A DNA stretch of 64,000 bases from Enterocloster alcoholdehydrogenati (lineage in GTDB: Bacteria; Bacillota; Clostridia; Lachnospirales; Lachnospiraceae): positions 1-64,000 of the forward strand of contig NZ_BLTJ01000006.1 in NCBI RefSeq assembly GCF_013282095.1. The letters run 5' to 3'. The position numbers were made by a program, and so were the translations under genes. The notes under the pieces were generated by a model. The model searched no databases and was not told the DNA's origin. It saw nothing but the letters and a program-made list of their open reading frames with translations. This document shows, one piece after another, positions 24,612 through 33,970 of the stretch. Every line of letters begins with the position of its first letter. The stretch's first letter is position 1.

Positions 24612-26102
24612 ATGACCCATCTGATTGTTATCAATCTGTTGTTTTCCGTTATTATTGTGTTTTTTCAGCGCAGGGATCCCAGGTCTGTGTGGACCTGGCT
24701 CCTTGCGCTGAATTTTATTCCTGTATTTGGCATTGTATTTTACCTGCTGTTTGGCCAGGATCTGAAAAAAAGCCGGATGTTTAAGGTAAAGGAGATCAGC
24801 GACCGTTTAAATATGCCGGTCAGGAATCAGGAGAAGCTTCTTCTTTCCAATGATATGCCGGAGGAAATGATGGATCCCATGTCAAGAGATTTCAGCAGCC
24901 TGATTCTCTATAATCTGGCAACATCCGGGGCGGTGCTGACCATGGATAACCACGTTAAGGTCTACACAGACGGACAGGTGAAATTTGAGGCCCTTAGAAC
25001 CGCCCTTCGGAAAGCCAGGAGGTTTATTCATATTCAGTACTACATTATCAAAAATGATGAGGTTTTTGATTCAATTATTCCTATTTTAGAGGATAAGATC
25101 CGGGAAGGCGTGGAGGTGCGGATTCTCTATGACGGCATGGGCGGCCGTTTTATGCCAAAGAAAAAATGGGAGCAGCTGCGCCGGTCCGGGATTCGGGTGG
25201 GAGTATTCTTCCCGCCGTTTCTTGGGTGGCTGAACCTTCGCGTCAACTACAGAAACCACCGTAAAATCGTGATCATTGACGGAGCGGTGGGATTTGTAGG
25301 CGGGTTTAATATAGGACGGGAATATATTTCAAAGGATCCTGCGTTCGGTTACTGGCGGGACACCCACCTTCGAATCACGGGGGAAGCGGTAGTCAGCCTC
25401 CAGATCCGGTTTGCACTGGACTGGAATTATGCAACAGGGGAGAACCTCTTTAAAAATGAGGCTTACTTTCAGCCGTCGCAGTCTGGCGATGGGGACTCTC
25501 CACATAAGGCTGAATCTGCAAAATTGGATGAGCACGCCTGTCAGGACGGCAGCCAGGTATGTATGCAGATCATTGCCAGCGGGCCGGACACCCGAGAGCC
25601 CCATATACGAAACAACTACCTGGCGCTGTTTCACAAGGCCAAGCGCCATATCTATATCCAGACCCCGTATTTTGTGCCGGATGATGCTATTTTGTCAGCC
25701 TTAAAAATAGCCGCTCTGTCTGGCGTGGATGTCCGCCTTATGATCCCCTGCAAGCCGGATCACCCCTTTGTATACCGCGCCACCTGTGCCTATGCGGGGG
25801 AGCTTTTGGACTATGGGGTTAAGGTCTATATTTACACCAACGGCTTTCTTCACTCCAAGGGAATCATGATCGACGGACGTGTCAGCTGTTACGGCACAGC
25901 CAATATGGATATACGCAGCTTTGAATTAAACTTCGAGGTAAATGCAACGATTTACGATGAAGATGTCACTGCTGAGCTGGAGCGGGCCTTTATGAACGAT
26001 CTTCCCCACTGCCGTCAGGTCACTCGGGAGAATTACGAAAAACGGGGACTCTGGACACGGATCAGAGAGCAGGGAAGCCGACTGCTGTCGCCTTTGCTGT
26101 AG
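24612..26102 (+). CDS. cls: Cardiolipin synthase (PLD type)
   Basis: 496 residues. Two N-terminal membrane helices (LIVINLLFSVIIVFFQ and WTWLLALNFIPVFGIVFYLL), then two phospholipase D domains with HKD motifs: NHRKIVIIDGAVGFVGGFN (about 215) and FLHSKGIMIDGRVSCYGTAN (about 412). It condenses two phosphatidylglycerols into cardiolipin and glycerol at the membrane. Begins 18 bases after the last prepilin gene with AGGAGG, so it may ride on the pilus transcript. Phospholipid genes continue downstream (plsC). Confidence 0.95.
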   Translation: MTHLIVINLLFSVIIVFFQRRDPRSVWTWLLALNFIPVFGIVFYLLFGQDLKKSRMFKVKEISDRLNMPVRNQEKLLLSNDMPEEMMDPMSRDFSSLILYNLATSGAVLTMDNHVKVYTDGQVKFEALRTALRKARRFIHIQYYIIKNDEVFDSIIPILEDKIREGVEVRILYDGMGGRFMPKKKWEQLRRSGIRVGVFFPPFLGWLNLRVNYRNHRKIVIIDGAVGFVGGFNIGREYISKDPAFGYWRDTHLRITGEAVVSLQIRFALDWNYATGENLFKNEAYFQPSQSGDGDSPHKAESAKLDEHACQDGSQVCMQIIASGPDTREPHIRNNYLALFHKAKRHIYIQTPYFVPDDAILSALKIAALSGVDVRLMIPCKPDHPFVYRATCAYAGELLDYGVKVYIYTNGFLHSKGIMIDGRVSCYGTANMDIRSFELNFEVNATIYDEDVTAELERAFMNDLPHCRQVTRENYEKRGLWTRIREQGSRLLSPLL

Positions 26103-26177
26103 CTGGGAATCGGCGCGGGTGGAGCGTAAGAAAAACGCGGCGGAATAGTTTTTGTCCGATCCGTCCATACTAGCCCT

Positions 26178-26702
26178 ATGAAGAATCTGCAAAAAAACCT
26201 TTTTTACAATCACTGTTTGCTGAGGGAGTCTGGAGTCCTTTGCCGTATAGTACATTCCCGCTTTTTCATCGGCTTCTGCCGCTGCGGGGTAGCGGGCTGG
26301 TGCCTGGAGGTATTGTTTACCTCGGCAGAGTCCTGGATGCGGGGGGATCTGCGGCTTATGGGGCGTACCTCTCTTTGGATGTTTCCCATCTATGGCATGG
26401 GCGTCCTGCTGCCTGGAATCACCGGATTTGCCGACCGGTGGCTTACAGGGCTTTGCCTGTTTCCGCAGGCAGGAGAGCAGCATATATCTGCGTCTGCCCG
26501 TCTGGTGCGCCACGGACTGATGGACATGGTACTGATCTTTACCGCGGAATACCTGACAGGCGTGTTTTTAAATGCCTTTGGCGTCTGCCCCTGGGATTAT
26601 TCCATGTGGCCGGACCATATTGGCGGCGTGATCCGCCTGGCCTTTGCGCCCTTGTGGTTTTGTACCGGCCTTCTCTTTGAACGGATCCTGGCCCCTTCGT
26701 AA
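26178..26702 (+). CDS. CmpB-type putative ABC transporter membrane protein (PF06541)
   Basis: 174 residues, polytopic. The pattern GWCLEVLFTS, then GRTSLWMFPIYGMGVL, then CPWDYS and IRLAFAPLWFCTGLLFE matches the widespread clostridial CmpB/type IV ABC permease family, whose function is not established. The ATG at 26178 lacks a convincing ribosome site, so the start is uncertain; the conserved part begins near residue 28. Weakly linked to cls (75-base gap). Confidence 0.65.
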   Translation: MKNLQKNLFYNHCLLRESGVLCRIVHSRFFIGFCRCGVAGWCLEVLFTSAESWMRGDLRLMGRTSLWMFPIYGMGVLLPGITGFADRWLTGLCLFPQAGEQHISASARLVRHGLMDMVLIFTAEYLTGVFLNAFGVCPWDYSMWPDHIGGVIRLAFAPLWFCTGLLFERILAPS

Positions 26703-26744
26703 GAAGGGGCTGCACACGCGTTGGAACCTGGCTGCAACAAAGTA

Positions 26745-26774
26745 TTGTGTTTGCTCCGTTTCCTGTTATATAAT
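26745..26774 (+). promoter_or_regulatory. Promoter ahead of plsC
   Basis: TTGTGT, an 18-base spacer, TATAAT. The start would be near 26781, directly at the hairpin described next. The -35 box is weak but the -10 is consensus. Confidence 0.5.
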
Positions 26775-26777
26775 GAG

Positions 26778-26815
26778 AACATACCGGATAAGGTATGTTT
26801 TTCTGTTTCCGGTAT
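26778..26815 (+). promoter_or_regulatory. Alternative hairpins in the plsC leader, possible attenuator
   Basis: Two mutually exclusive stems share ATACC. Terminator form: AACATACC / GGTATGTT (26778-26785 with 26792-26799), running into TTTTTC. Alternative form: ATACCGGA / TCCGGTAT (26781-26788 with 26808-26815), perfect 8 bp. This could be simple upstream termination or conditional control of plsC-pheA. Confidence 0.45.
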
Positions 26816-26846
26816 ATCCTAAAATAAAAGGCAAAGGAGAATACAT

Positions 26847-27587
26847 ATGATACGCTTGATCCTGGCAGTCATTGCCATTGTCCTGTATCTGATCCTGACC
26901 ATTCCGGTTTTATGGATCTTAAAGGTGCGGGAGAGGAAGAACCCAGAGGCCGCCAACTGGCGCAGCTTTTATATGGTTCGCTGGATTTTCCGGCTCATCA
27001 GCCGTCTTGCCGGAATCCGGTATGAGGTGCGGGGACTGGAAAATATACCCAGTGACCGTGCGGTGCTTTATGTGGGAAACCACAGAAGCTATTTTGATAT
27101 TGTGATGGGATATATAACGGTTCCCGGCCTTACCGGCTTTATCGCAAAGAAGGAGATGGCTAAGATCCCTCTGTTAAATCGCTGGATGGATAGGATGAAC
27201 TGCCTTTTTCTCGACCGTTCCAATATCAAGGAGGGGTTAAAGACCATCCTGACCGGTATTGAAAAGATCAAAGGCGGGATTTCCATGTGGATCTTCCCGG
27301 AAGGCACCCGCGGTGCCAGTGAGGATCCAAAGGAACTTCTGGAGTTTCATGAAGGGAGCTTAAAAATTGCGGAAAAAAGCGGCTGTCCCGTGATCCCTGT
27401 CGCCATGGTGGGAACGGCGGAGGTTTTGGAACGCCATTTCCCATGGATCCGCCCCAGCCATGTGATTATCCAGTACGGAAAGCCCATTTACATAAAGGAG
27501 CTTTCGGAAAAGGACCGTAAATTCCCCGGAGCATATACAAGACAGGTCATAAGCTCCATGGTGGAGGAATTGGAGGGACAGAGATGA
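26847..27587 (+). CDS. plsC: 1-acyl-sn-glycerol-3-phosphate acyltransferase
   Basis: 246 residues. Acylates lysophosphatidic acid at sn-2 to give phosphatidic acid, the phospholipid precursor. One N-terminal membrane helix (LILAVIAIVLYLILTIPVLW), then the acyltransferase motifs: VGNHRSYFDIV (H-x4-D catalytic dyad, about residue 76), LFLDRSN and FPEGTRGASED (glycerophosphate site), VIPVAMVGTAEV. AAAGGAG ribosome site. Overlaps pheA by four bases (ATGA), which couples a lipid gene to aromatic amino-acid synthesis; this pairing is unusual but may only reflect operon packing. Confidence 0.95.
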   Translation: MIRLILAVIAIVLYLILTIPVLWILKVRERKNPEAANWRSFYMVRWIFRLISRLAGIRYEVRGLENIPSDRAVLYVGNHRSYFDIVMGYITVPGLTGFIAKKEMAKIPLLNRWMDRMNCLFLDRSNIKEGLKTILTGIEKIKGGISMWIFPEGTRGASEDPKELLEFHEGSLKIAEKSGCPVIPVAMVGTAEVLERHFPWIRPSHVIIQYGKPIYIKELSEKDRKFPGAYTRQVISSMVEELEGQR

Positions 27588-28720
27588 AGGAACTGAATCT
27601 GCAGAACATCCGTCAGCAGCTGGATGTGATGGATGCCCAGCTGACGGAACTGTTTGAGAAACGAATGGAATTGTGCAGAGAGGTAGCTGAATATAAAATA
27701 CATACGGGCAAACCTGTTTATGACAGCGCAAGGGAAAAACAGAAGCTGGAAGCCGTCACCGCCCTGGCGCACAGCGATTTTACCAGGAAAGGCACCTATG
27801 AATTGTTTTCCCAGATCATGACCATCAGCCGCAGACTCCAGTACGGCCTTCTGGCCGCTCACGGCCAGGCCATGGATATGGGTTTTACCATGGTCGAGGA
27901 TCTGAAACGGGAAAATGTCCGCATCGCCTATCAGGGTGTGGAAGGCTCCTACGGCCACGGGGCGGCTCTTCAGTATTTCGGCCGGGAGGCGGATGTGTAT
28001 CACGTAAAGACCATGGAGGATGCTATGGTCGAGGTGGAGGAAGGACGGGCGGATTACTGCATCCTTCCGATTGAAAACTCCTCCGCCGGAGCGGTCAGCG
28101 ATAATTACGACCTGCTGGTAAAGCATGATGTATACATTGTGGCGGAGACAGAGCTTCCTGTAAGCCATGCACTTTTAGGTCTGCCGGAGGCATCCTTAGA
28201 GGATATCCGGACGGTGTATTCTCACCCTCAGGCGCTGATGCAGAGTTCCAGGTATCTCAATTCGCATCGGGACTGGAAGCAGATCAGTACAGTAAACACC
28301 GCTGTGGCGGCAAAGAAGGTGGCAGAGGAAAAGAACATCTCCCAGGCAGCCGTAGCCAGCCCCGCAGCGGGAGAGCTCTACGGCCTTAAAGCCCTTGAAA
28401 CCTCCATTAACCACAATAAAAACAACGTGACCCGTTTTATCATTTTATCCAGGATTCCGGTGTACAAGAAAGGCTCCAGTAAAGTAAGCATCTGCTTCGA
28501 GGGCGCCCACAGGAGCGGTTCACTTTACAATATGCTGGGCAATCTTATTTATAACGATATCAATATGCTTATGATCGAGTCCCGGCCCATTCCCGGAAGA
28601 AGCTGGGAGTACCGTTTCTTTGTAGATGCCCAGGGATCTTTAAGCGACGCAGCTATTCAGAACGCTTTAAAGGGTATTTCCGAGGAGGCGGTTTCTTTAA
28701 GAATCCTTGGAAATTACTAA
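27584..28720 (+). CDS. pheA: Bifunctional chorismate mutase / prephenate dehydratase (P-protein)
   Basis: 378 residues. Makes phenylpyruvate from chorismate through prephenate. AroQ-type chorismate mutase at residues 1-85 (IRQQLDVMDAQLTELFEKRM, then VYDSAREKQKLEAV), prephenate dehydratase at about 105-285 (AYQGVEGSYGHGAALQYF, ADYCILPIENSSAGAVSDNY, HPQALMQSSRYL and the NNVTRFIILSR catalytic Thr-Arg-Phe motif), and a C-terminal ACT domain (about 295-375) with GSLYNMLGNLIYNDINMLMI and ESRPIPGRSWEYRFF, the phenylalanine feedback site. No leader-peptide attenuator is visible. Translation is coupled to plsC. Confidence 0.97.
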   Translation: MKELNLQNIRQQLDVMDAQLTELFEKRMELCREVAEYKIHTGKPVYDSAREKQKLEAVTALAHSDFTRKGTYELFSQIMTISRRLQYGLLAAHGQAMDMGFTMVEDLKRENVRIAYQGVEGSYGHGAALQYFGREADVYHVKTMEDAMVEVEEGRADYCILPIENSSAGAVSDNYDLLVKHDVYIVAETELPVSHALLGLPEASLEDIRTVYSHPQALMQSSRYLNSHRDWKQISTVNTAVAAKKVAEEKNISQAAVASPAAGELYGLKALETSINHNKNNVTRFIILSRIPVYKKGSSKVSICFEGAHRSGSLYNMLGNLIYNDINMLMIESRPIPGRSWEYRFFVDAQGSLSDAAIQNALKGISEEAVSLRILGNY

Positions 28721-28745
28721 TCTAACCACAGTCGAGGAAATAAAT

Positions 28746-30023
28746 ATGGATATCAGAGAACGCGTGATTTACCGTAATTTAAAGCATGAAGAACTCCTGG
28801 AACACATGGCCTGCCTTATGGGGATGGCAAAGTGTGACGGTGAGCCGGATCCGTTTTCCTGTGCCGGACAGCTGGTTGATCTGGCAGCCCGGTATGGATT
28901 TGAGGGAAACCTATGGCACTGTTTTTTGGCGCTGTGCCTTGGGGATAATGAAAATGCCTATACAACTGCCTGTGAAGTCCGGGGGGCGGCCGGTGGAACC
29001 TTAGATGAGCTTGCAAAGGGGGATTTCTCTATTTTTAAGGCATTGTTTGACTTTGACCTGACCTCTTTATCCCCCTCTTTTGTGTGGAAACAGCTGGCAG
29101 ACTACCGCCCTGCGGTTCAGGAAAGCCGTGTTTTCAACCGCAGGATCAGGGATCGCCTGGTAAAGCTGGCGGTGATGCTGGGGCAGGCAGAGGACACAGA
29201 GACCTTCCAGAACCATATGGTGGAATTTTACAGGGAGTGCGGAGCCGGCAAATTCGGCCTCAACAAGGCTTTTCGGATCCTTGAAAAAGAGGAGGGCGCA
29301 GAGACCGTCATTGATCCCATTGTCAATGTGGAGCACATTTATTTTAAGGATATCGTAGGCTATGAGCTGCAGAAAAAGAAGCTGATTGAGAATACAGAGG
29401 CCTTTGTAAACGGGAAAGAGGCCAACAACGTGCTTCTCTTCGGTGATGCGGGAACAGGAAAATCCTCCAGCGTCAAGGCGGTTCTCAACGAATACTACAG
29501 CCGGGGCCTGCGCATGATCGAAGTATACAAGCACCAGTTTAAGGCGCTTTCCGATGTGCTGGAGCAGATCAAGGATCGGAATTACAAGTTCATTATCTAT
29601 ATGGATGACCTTTCTTTTGAGGAATATGAGCTGGAGTATAAATATCTGAAGGCTATTTTGGAGGGCGGTCTTGGGAAGAGGCCGGGCAATGTGCTGATCT
29701 ATGCCACCTCCAACCGCCGCCATCTGATCCGGGAGAAATTCAGCGACAAGAGGGAGCTGGACGACGATCTTCACAACAACGATACAGTGCAGGAGAAATT
29801 ATCTCTGGCTGCCCGTTTTGGCGTTACCATCTACTATGGTTCTCCTGATAAGCGTCAGTTCCAGACCATTGTCAAGGCGCTGGCAAAACGAAGCCATGTA
29901 GATATGGCGGAGGAAGAACTGTTTTTAAAGGCCAGTCAGTGGGAGCTAAGCCATGGCGGGCTTTCCGGCCGTACAGCCGCTCAGTTTATCACACATCTTC
30001 TGGGGCAGGATCAGGAGAAATAG
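28746..30023 (+). CDS. DUF815-type AAA+ ATPase
   Basis: 425 residues from the ATG at 28746 (GAGGAAATAAAT upstream). The listed reading from 28707 would overlap pheA and lacks a ribosome site. An N-terminal region of about 190 helical residues is followed by an AAA core with Walker A LFGDAGTGKSSSVKAVL (about 240), Walker B FIIYMDDLSFEEYE, and sensor 1 VLIYATSNRRHLIREKF. The match to DUF815 (YifB-like small AAA group) is clear, but its biochemical role is not known. Begins 25 bases after pheA. Confidence 0.88.
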   Translation: MDIRERVIYRNLKHEELLEHMACLMGMAKCDGEPDPFSCAGQLVDLAARYGFEGNLWHCFLALCLGDNENAYTTACEVRGAAGGTLDELAKGDFSIFKALFDFDLTSLSPSFVWKQLADYRPAVQESRVFNRRIRDRLVKLAVMLGQAEDTETFQNHMVEFYRECGAGKFGLNKAFRILEKEEGAETVIDPIVNVEHIYFKDIVGYELQKKKLIENTEAFVNGKEANNVLLFGDAGTGKSSSVKAVLNEYYSRGLRMIEVYKHQFKALSDVLEQIKDRNYKFIIYMDDLSFEEYELEYKYLKAILEGGLGKRPGNVLIYATSNRRHLIREKFSDKRELDDDLHNNDTVQEKLSLAARFGVTIYYGSPDKRQFQTIVKALAKRSHVDMAEEELFLKASQWELSHGGLSGRTAAQFITHLLGQDQEK

Positions 30024-30078
30024 GAGAGGAAAGCAGGGAGCGCAGTTACATAAGTACATGGTAAAAAGGAGGAGCAGC

Positions 30079-31644
30079 GTGGCAGTAAAAATGTTTGCGG
30101 CAATCGAGATTGGTTCATTTGCCCTGGAGCTGGGGATCTATGAGATCTCGGAAAAGACGGGGATCCGCTGTGTGGACAGTGTCCGCCATGTGATCTCCCT
30201 GGGAAATGATACTTTCAGTGAGGGAAAGATCAGCTATGGGCTGGCGGATGAAATGTGCTCCGTGCTGGAGGATTTTACAGGGATCATGAAAACCTACCGG
30301 GCGCGGGAATACCGCGCCTATGGCACAACTGCTTTAAGAGAGGCGAAAAACAGCCAGGTTATCCTGGAACAGATCCGGGTAAGAACCGGCCTTAAGGTGC
30401 GTATTATCAGCAACTCGGAACAGCGTTTTATCAGCTATAAGGCAATAGCCCTAAAGACGGGGGAGTTTAACCGGATCATCCAAAAAGGAACAGCCATTGT
30501 GGATGTGGGATTTGGAAGCGCTCAGATTTCCCTCTTTGACAAGGATACGCTGGTAACGACCCAGAGCCTGCCTCTGGGTACATTAAGGATCAGCAGCCAG
30601 CTGGCCAGGATTCCGGCCAGCGTAAAGGATCACTGCCTTCATATCGAAGAGATTGTGGACAATGAACTGCTCACCTTCCGGAAAATGTATCTGAAAGACC
30701 GTCATATTGACAATCTGATCGGTATTGGTACCAACATCGCCTATCTGATGCGCCAGCTGGGAATGAACACGGCGGCCGACAGGGCGGATGCTGCCGCTAT
30801 GGAAGTGTTCTATAAGCGCCTGTCCCAGATGACGCTGGATCAGATTGAAGAAAATTTCAGCGTCAACAGCGAATACGCGCCGCTGCTATTGCCGGCTGCC
30901 GCCGTGTACCGCCGTGTGATGGAGGCTACAGGGGCCAGTCAGTTCTGGATCCCCGGCATAGGGCTCTGCGACGGGATTGCGGCGGAGTACGCCAGCTCGT
31001 CCCGTCTCATCCGCTTTAACCACAATTTCGAGAATGATATCCTGGCGGCAGCCAGAAATATGGCTAAGCGCTACAAATGCCATGCGGGCCATAATCAGAC
31101 GCTGGAGCAGTATGCCCTGTCCATTTTTGATGCCACCCGGAAATTCCACGGCATGGGAGCCAGAGAACGGCTGCTGCTCCAGATCGCTGTAACCCTGCAC
31201 AGCTGCGGCAAATTTATCAGCATCCGCAATTCCAACGAAAGCAGTTATAACCTGATTATGTCCACGGAAATTATAGGCCTCAGCCATCTGGAGCGGGAGA
31301 TCATCGCAAATGTAGTCCGCTATAATATCCGCGACTTCGACTATGACATGATCCAGCTTGAGACCCATATCGGCGAGGAAAATACAGGAGATCTGAACGT
31401 GGGGGCTATTACCATCCTTATAGCCAAGCTGACTGCGATCCTGCGCCTTGCTAATTCTATGGACAAGACTCACAAGGCCAAGATGCAGGACTGCCGGATG
31501 GCCATACGGGAGGGCGAGCTTGTGATCACCACCGGATATACGGGAGACCTGGCGCTGGAGCGGGCTTCCTTTGAACAGAAAGCGGATTTCTTTGAAGAAA
31601 TATTTGGAATACGGCCGGTATTAAAACAGAAAAGGAGAGTGTGA
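30079..31644 (+). CDS. ppx: Ppx/GppA-family exopolyphosphatase
   Basis: 521 residues from the GTG at 30079, which sits six bases after AGGAGG. An upstream frame start at 29953 lies inside the previous gene. Sugar-kinase/HSP70/actin fold: AAIEIGSFALELGIYEIS (phosphate-1), GTTALREAKN, AIVDVGFGSAQISLFD (phosphate-2). The first motif has IGSFALEL where many Ppx have IGSNSxRL, a small change worth noting. A C-terminal HD-like region follows (ATRKFHGMGARERLLLQIAV, LHSCGKFI). Removes terminal phosphate from polyphosphate, or hydrolyses pppGpp. Immediately upstream of ppk1 (one base between them), the expected functional pair. Confidence 0.92.
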   Translation: MAVKMFAAIEIGSFALELGIYEISEKTGIRCVDSVRHVISLGNDTFSEGKISYGLADEMCSVLEDFTGIMKTYRAREYRAYGTTALREAKNSQVILEQIRVRTGLKVRIISNSEQRFISYKAIALKTGEFNRIIQKGTAIVDVGFGSAQISLFDKDTLVTTQSLPLGTLRISSQLARIPASVKDHCLHIEEIVDNELLTFRKMYLKDRHIDNLIGIGTNIAYLMRQLGMNTAADRADAAAMEVFYKRLSQMTLDQIEENFSVNSEYAPLLLPAAAVYRRVMEATGASQFWIPGIGLCDGIAAEYASSSRLIRFNHNFENDILAAARNMAKRYKCHAGHNQTLEQYALSIFDATRKFHGMGARERLLLQIAVTLHSCGKFISIRNSNESSYNLIMSTEIIGLSHLEREIIANVVRYNIRDFDYDMIQLETHIGEENTGDLNVGAITILIAKLTAILRLANSMDKTHKAKMQDCRMAIREGELVITTGYTGDLALERASFEQKADFFEEIFGIRPVLKQKRRV

Positions 31645-31645
31645 C

Positions 31646-33868
31646 ATGGCCGAAAAGGAAAAAAATATAAAATCTGTCAAGGCGGATAAGACAGCAGAAA
31701 AAACGGCGCACAGGCCGGATGCCGCAGATTTCGGAGCCAACTCCTCCAACTATGTAAACCGTGAACTCAGCTGGCTGGAATTTAACTATCGTGTGTTAAG
31801 CGAGGCCAGAGATAAGACGCTACCCCTTTTTGAGCGTCTGAAATTTTTAAGCATCACAGCCTCCAACCTGGATGAGTTCTATATGGTTCGCGTGGCTTCC
31901 TTAAAGGATATGGTGCACGCAAAATACACAAAGCCGGATATTGCAGGGCTGACGGCTCAGGAACAGCTGGACGCCATCAGCGTCAAGACCCATCAGCTGG
32001 TAGAACTGCAGTATTCCACCTATACCCGTTCCCTGGTGCCCGCCCTGCGTCAGAATGGCCTGCGGATCATCATGGGGCATGAGGAACTGACACCAGAGGA
32101 GGCTTCCTATGTGGACTCCTATTTCCAGACCAATGTATACCCGGTGCTGACGCCCATGGCCTTTGACTCTTCCCGGCCTTTTCCGCTGATCCGCAATAAA
32201 ACCCTGAACATAGCGGCTCTGTTAAAGAAGAAGAACGGGGACGGGGAAATGGAATTTGCCATGGTTCAGGTGCCTTCTGTGCTTCAGAGGATCGTGGAAC
32301 TGCCGGAGCAGATCAATGAGGATGGGACAAAGCAGCGGGTGGTGATGCTTTTGGAGGAGATTATAGAGCGGAATATGCCGTCGCTGTTCCTGAACTACGA
32401 TATCATCGCTTCCCATCCTTTCCGCATCATGCGCAACGCCGATCTCTCCATTGATGAGGAGGAGGCGGTGGATCTGCTGGAGGAGATTCAGAAACAGCTC
32501 AAAAAGCGCCAGTGGGGCGAAGCGATCCGTCTGGAAATCGAATCGGACGTAGATAAGCGCCTTCTTAAGATCATAAAGAAAGAACTGCTGATCAGCAGCC
32601 AGGATATCTTCTCTATCGCCGGCCCTCTGGATCTCACCTTTTTGATGAAAATGTATGGTCTGGACGGCTTTGAGCACTTCAAGACGCGAAAATATAGGCC
32701 TCAGCCAGTGCCGGCTCTAATGAATGAGGATGATATCTTCACCAATATCCGCAGGGGAGACATCCTGCTCCACCATCCATACCAGAGTTTTGATCCGGTG
32801 GTGGATTTTGTGCGCAGTGCTGCCAGGGATCCCGAGGTGCTGGCTATCAAGCAGACCTTGTACCGGGTCAGCGGAAATTCGCCTATCATCGCGGCGCTGG
32901 CAGAGGCGGCGGACAATGGCAAACAGGTATCCGTGCTGGTGGAGCTTAAGGCTCGTTTTGATGAGGAAAATAACATTAACTGGGCTAAGATGCTGGAGAA
33001 GGCAGGCTGTCATGTGATCTATGGTCTGGTTGGACTTAAAACACACAGCAAAATTACCCTTGTGGTCCGTATGGAGGAGGATGGTATCCGCCGCTACGTT
33101 CATCTGGGCACCGGAAACTACAACGACTCTACGGCAAAGCTGTACACGGACTGCGGGATACTGACCTGTGATCCGCAGATCGGAGAGGATGCTACAGCTG
33201 TATTTAATATGCTGTCGGGCTACTCGGAACCCAAGGCGTGGAACAAACTTGCTGTGGCCCCTCTGTGGCTGAGAACCCGGTTTCTGCGTATGATCCGCCG
33301 GGAGACGGCTCACGCCAGGGAGGGCCGTCAGGGACGAATCATGGCGAAAATGAACTCTCTCTGCGATAAGGAGATCATTACTGCCCTGTATGAGGCTTCC
33401 TGCGCCGGTGTCGAGATCGAACTTGTGATCCGGGGAATCTGCTGTCTGCGGGCAGGGGTTCCGGGACTCAGCGAGCATATCTCAGTCCGGTCCATCGTAG
33501 GAAACTTCCTGGAGCACAGCCGCATCTTTTATTTCCTCAACGATGGAAGCCCGGAGGTCTATATGGGAAGCGCCGACTGGATGCCCAGAAACTTAGACCG
33601 CCGGGTGGAGATCATGTTCCCGGTCGAGGACGAAGGCTTAAAGGAAAAGGTGATCCACATCCTGGAGGTGGAGCTGGAGGATAATGTAAAAGCCCACATC
33701 CTGCAGCCAGACGGCACCTATGAGAAGGAGGACAAGCGGGGGAAGGTTCTTATAAATTCTCAGGAGCAGTTCTGCCAGGAGGCCGTGCAGCTGGCAAAGG
33801 AAGGCAAGGGAAAGGACGACCCGGCTGTAACCCGGATCTTCCAGCCTATTGAGAGCGGAAATGTATAA
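31646..33868 (+). CDS. ppk1: Polyphosphate kinase 1
   Basis: 740 residues. Polymerises the ATP gamma-phosphate into polyphosphate, reversibly. Four-domain layout: N-terminal NRELSWLEFNYRVL, middle domain, and two PLD-like catalytic domains. His in VGLKTHSKITLV (about 467) and His in LEHSRIFYF (about 624) match E. coli His435 and His592, with identical spacing (157). ATP-binding segments LAIKQTLYRVSG and LGTGNYNDSTAKLYTD are intact. The first 30 residues are Lys-rich and variable. Starts after AAAGGAG. Paired with ppx, so synthesis and breakdown are encoded together. Confidence 0.97.
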   Translation: MAEKEKNIKSVKADKTAEKTAHRPDAADFGANSSNYVNRELSWLEFNYRVLSEARDKTLPLFERLKFLSITASNLDEFYMVRVASLKDMVHAKYTKPDIAGLTAQEQLDAISVKTHQLVELQYSTYTRSLVPALRQNGLRIIMGHEELTPEEASYVDSYFQTNVYPVLTPMAFDSSRPFPLIRNKTLNIAALLKKKNGDGEMEFAMVQVPSVLQRIVELPEQINEDGTKQRVVMLLEEIIERNMPSLFLNYDIIASHPFRIMRNADLSIDEEEAVDLLEEIQKQLKKRQWGEAIRLEIESDVDKRLLKIIKKELLISSQDIFSIAGPLDLTFLMKMYGLDGFEHFKTRKYRPQPVPALMNEDDIFTNIRRGDILLHHPYQSFDPVVDFVRSAARDPEVLAIKQTLYRVSGNSPIIAALAEAADNGKQVSVLVELKARFDEENNINWAKMLEKAGCHVIYGLVGLKTHSKITLVVRMEEDGIRRYVHLGTGNYNDSTAKLYTDCGILTCDPQIGEDATAVFNMLSGYSEPKAWNKLAVAPLWLRTRFLRMIRRETAHAREGRQGRIMAKMNSLCDKEIITALYEASCAGVEIELVIRGICCLRAGVPGLSEHISVRSIVGNFLEHSRIFYFLNDGSPEVYMGSADWMPRNLDRRVEIMFPVEDEGLKEKVIHILEVELEDNVKAHILQPDGTYEKEDKRGKVLINSQEQFCQEAVQLAKEGKGKDDPAVTRIFQPIESGNV

Positions 33869-33900
33869 ATGTGAAAAACGGCTGCGTTAGCGGCCTGGGA

Positions 33901-33970
33901 TTCTCCGGACAGACAGGAGAGCCCCTGTAAATGGAACGGGGCGCCTGTCAGGTTCGGAGAATATTTTTTA
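33901..33970 (+). terminator. Long terminator hairpin after ppk1
   Basis: Three stacked stems: TTCTCCG/CGGAGAA, GACAGG/CCTGTC and GCCCC/GGGGC, then ATATTTTTTA. The rest of the 33971-34181 gap is AT-rich and carries the leader of the two-component operon (a TAGAAT -10-like box at 34070-34075 without a clear -35). Confidence 0.8.

Noticed and set aside
29953-30078. Upstream start for Ppx inside the AAA gene
   Set aside because: The extra 42 residues read through the previous gene in another frame and lack conservation; the GTG at 30079 has AGGAGG.
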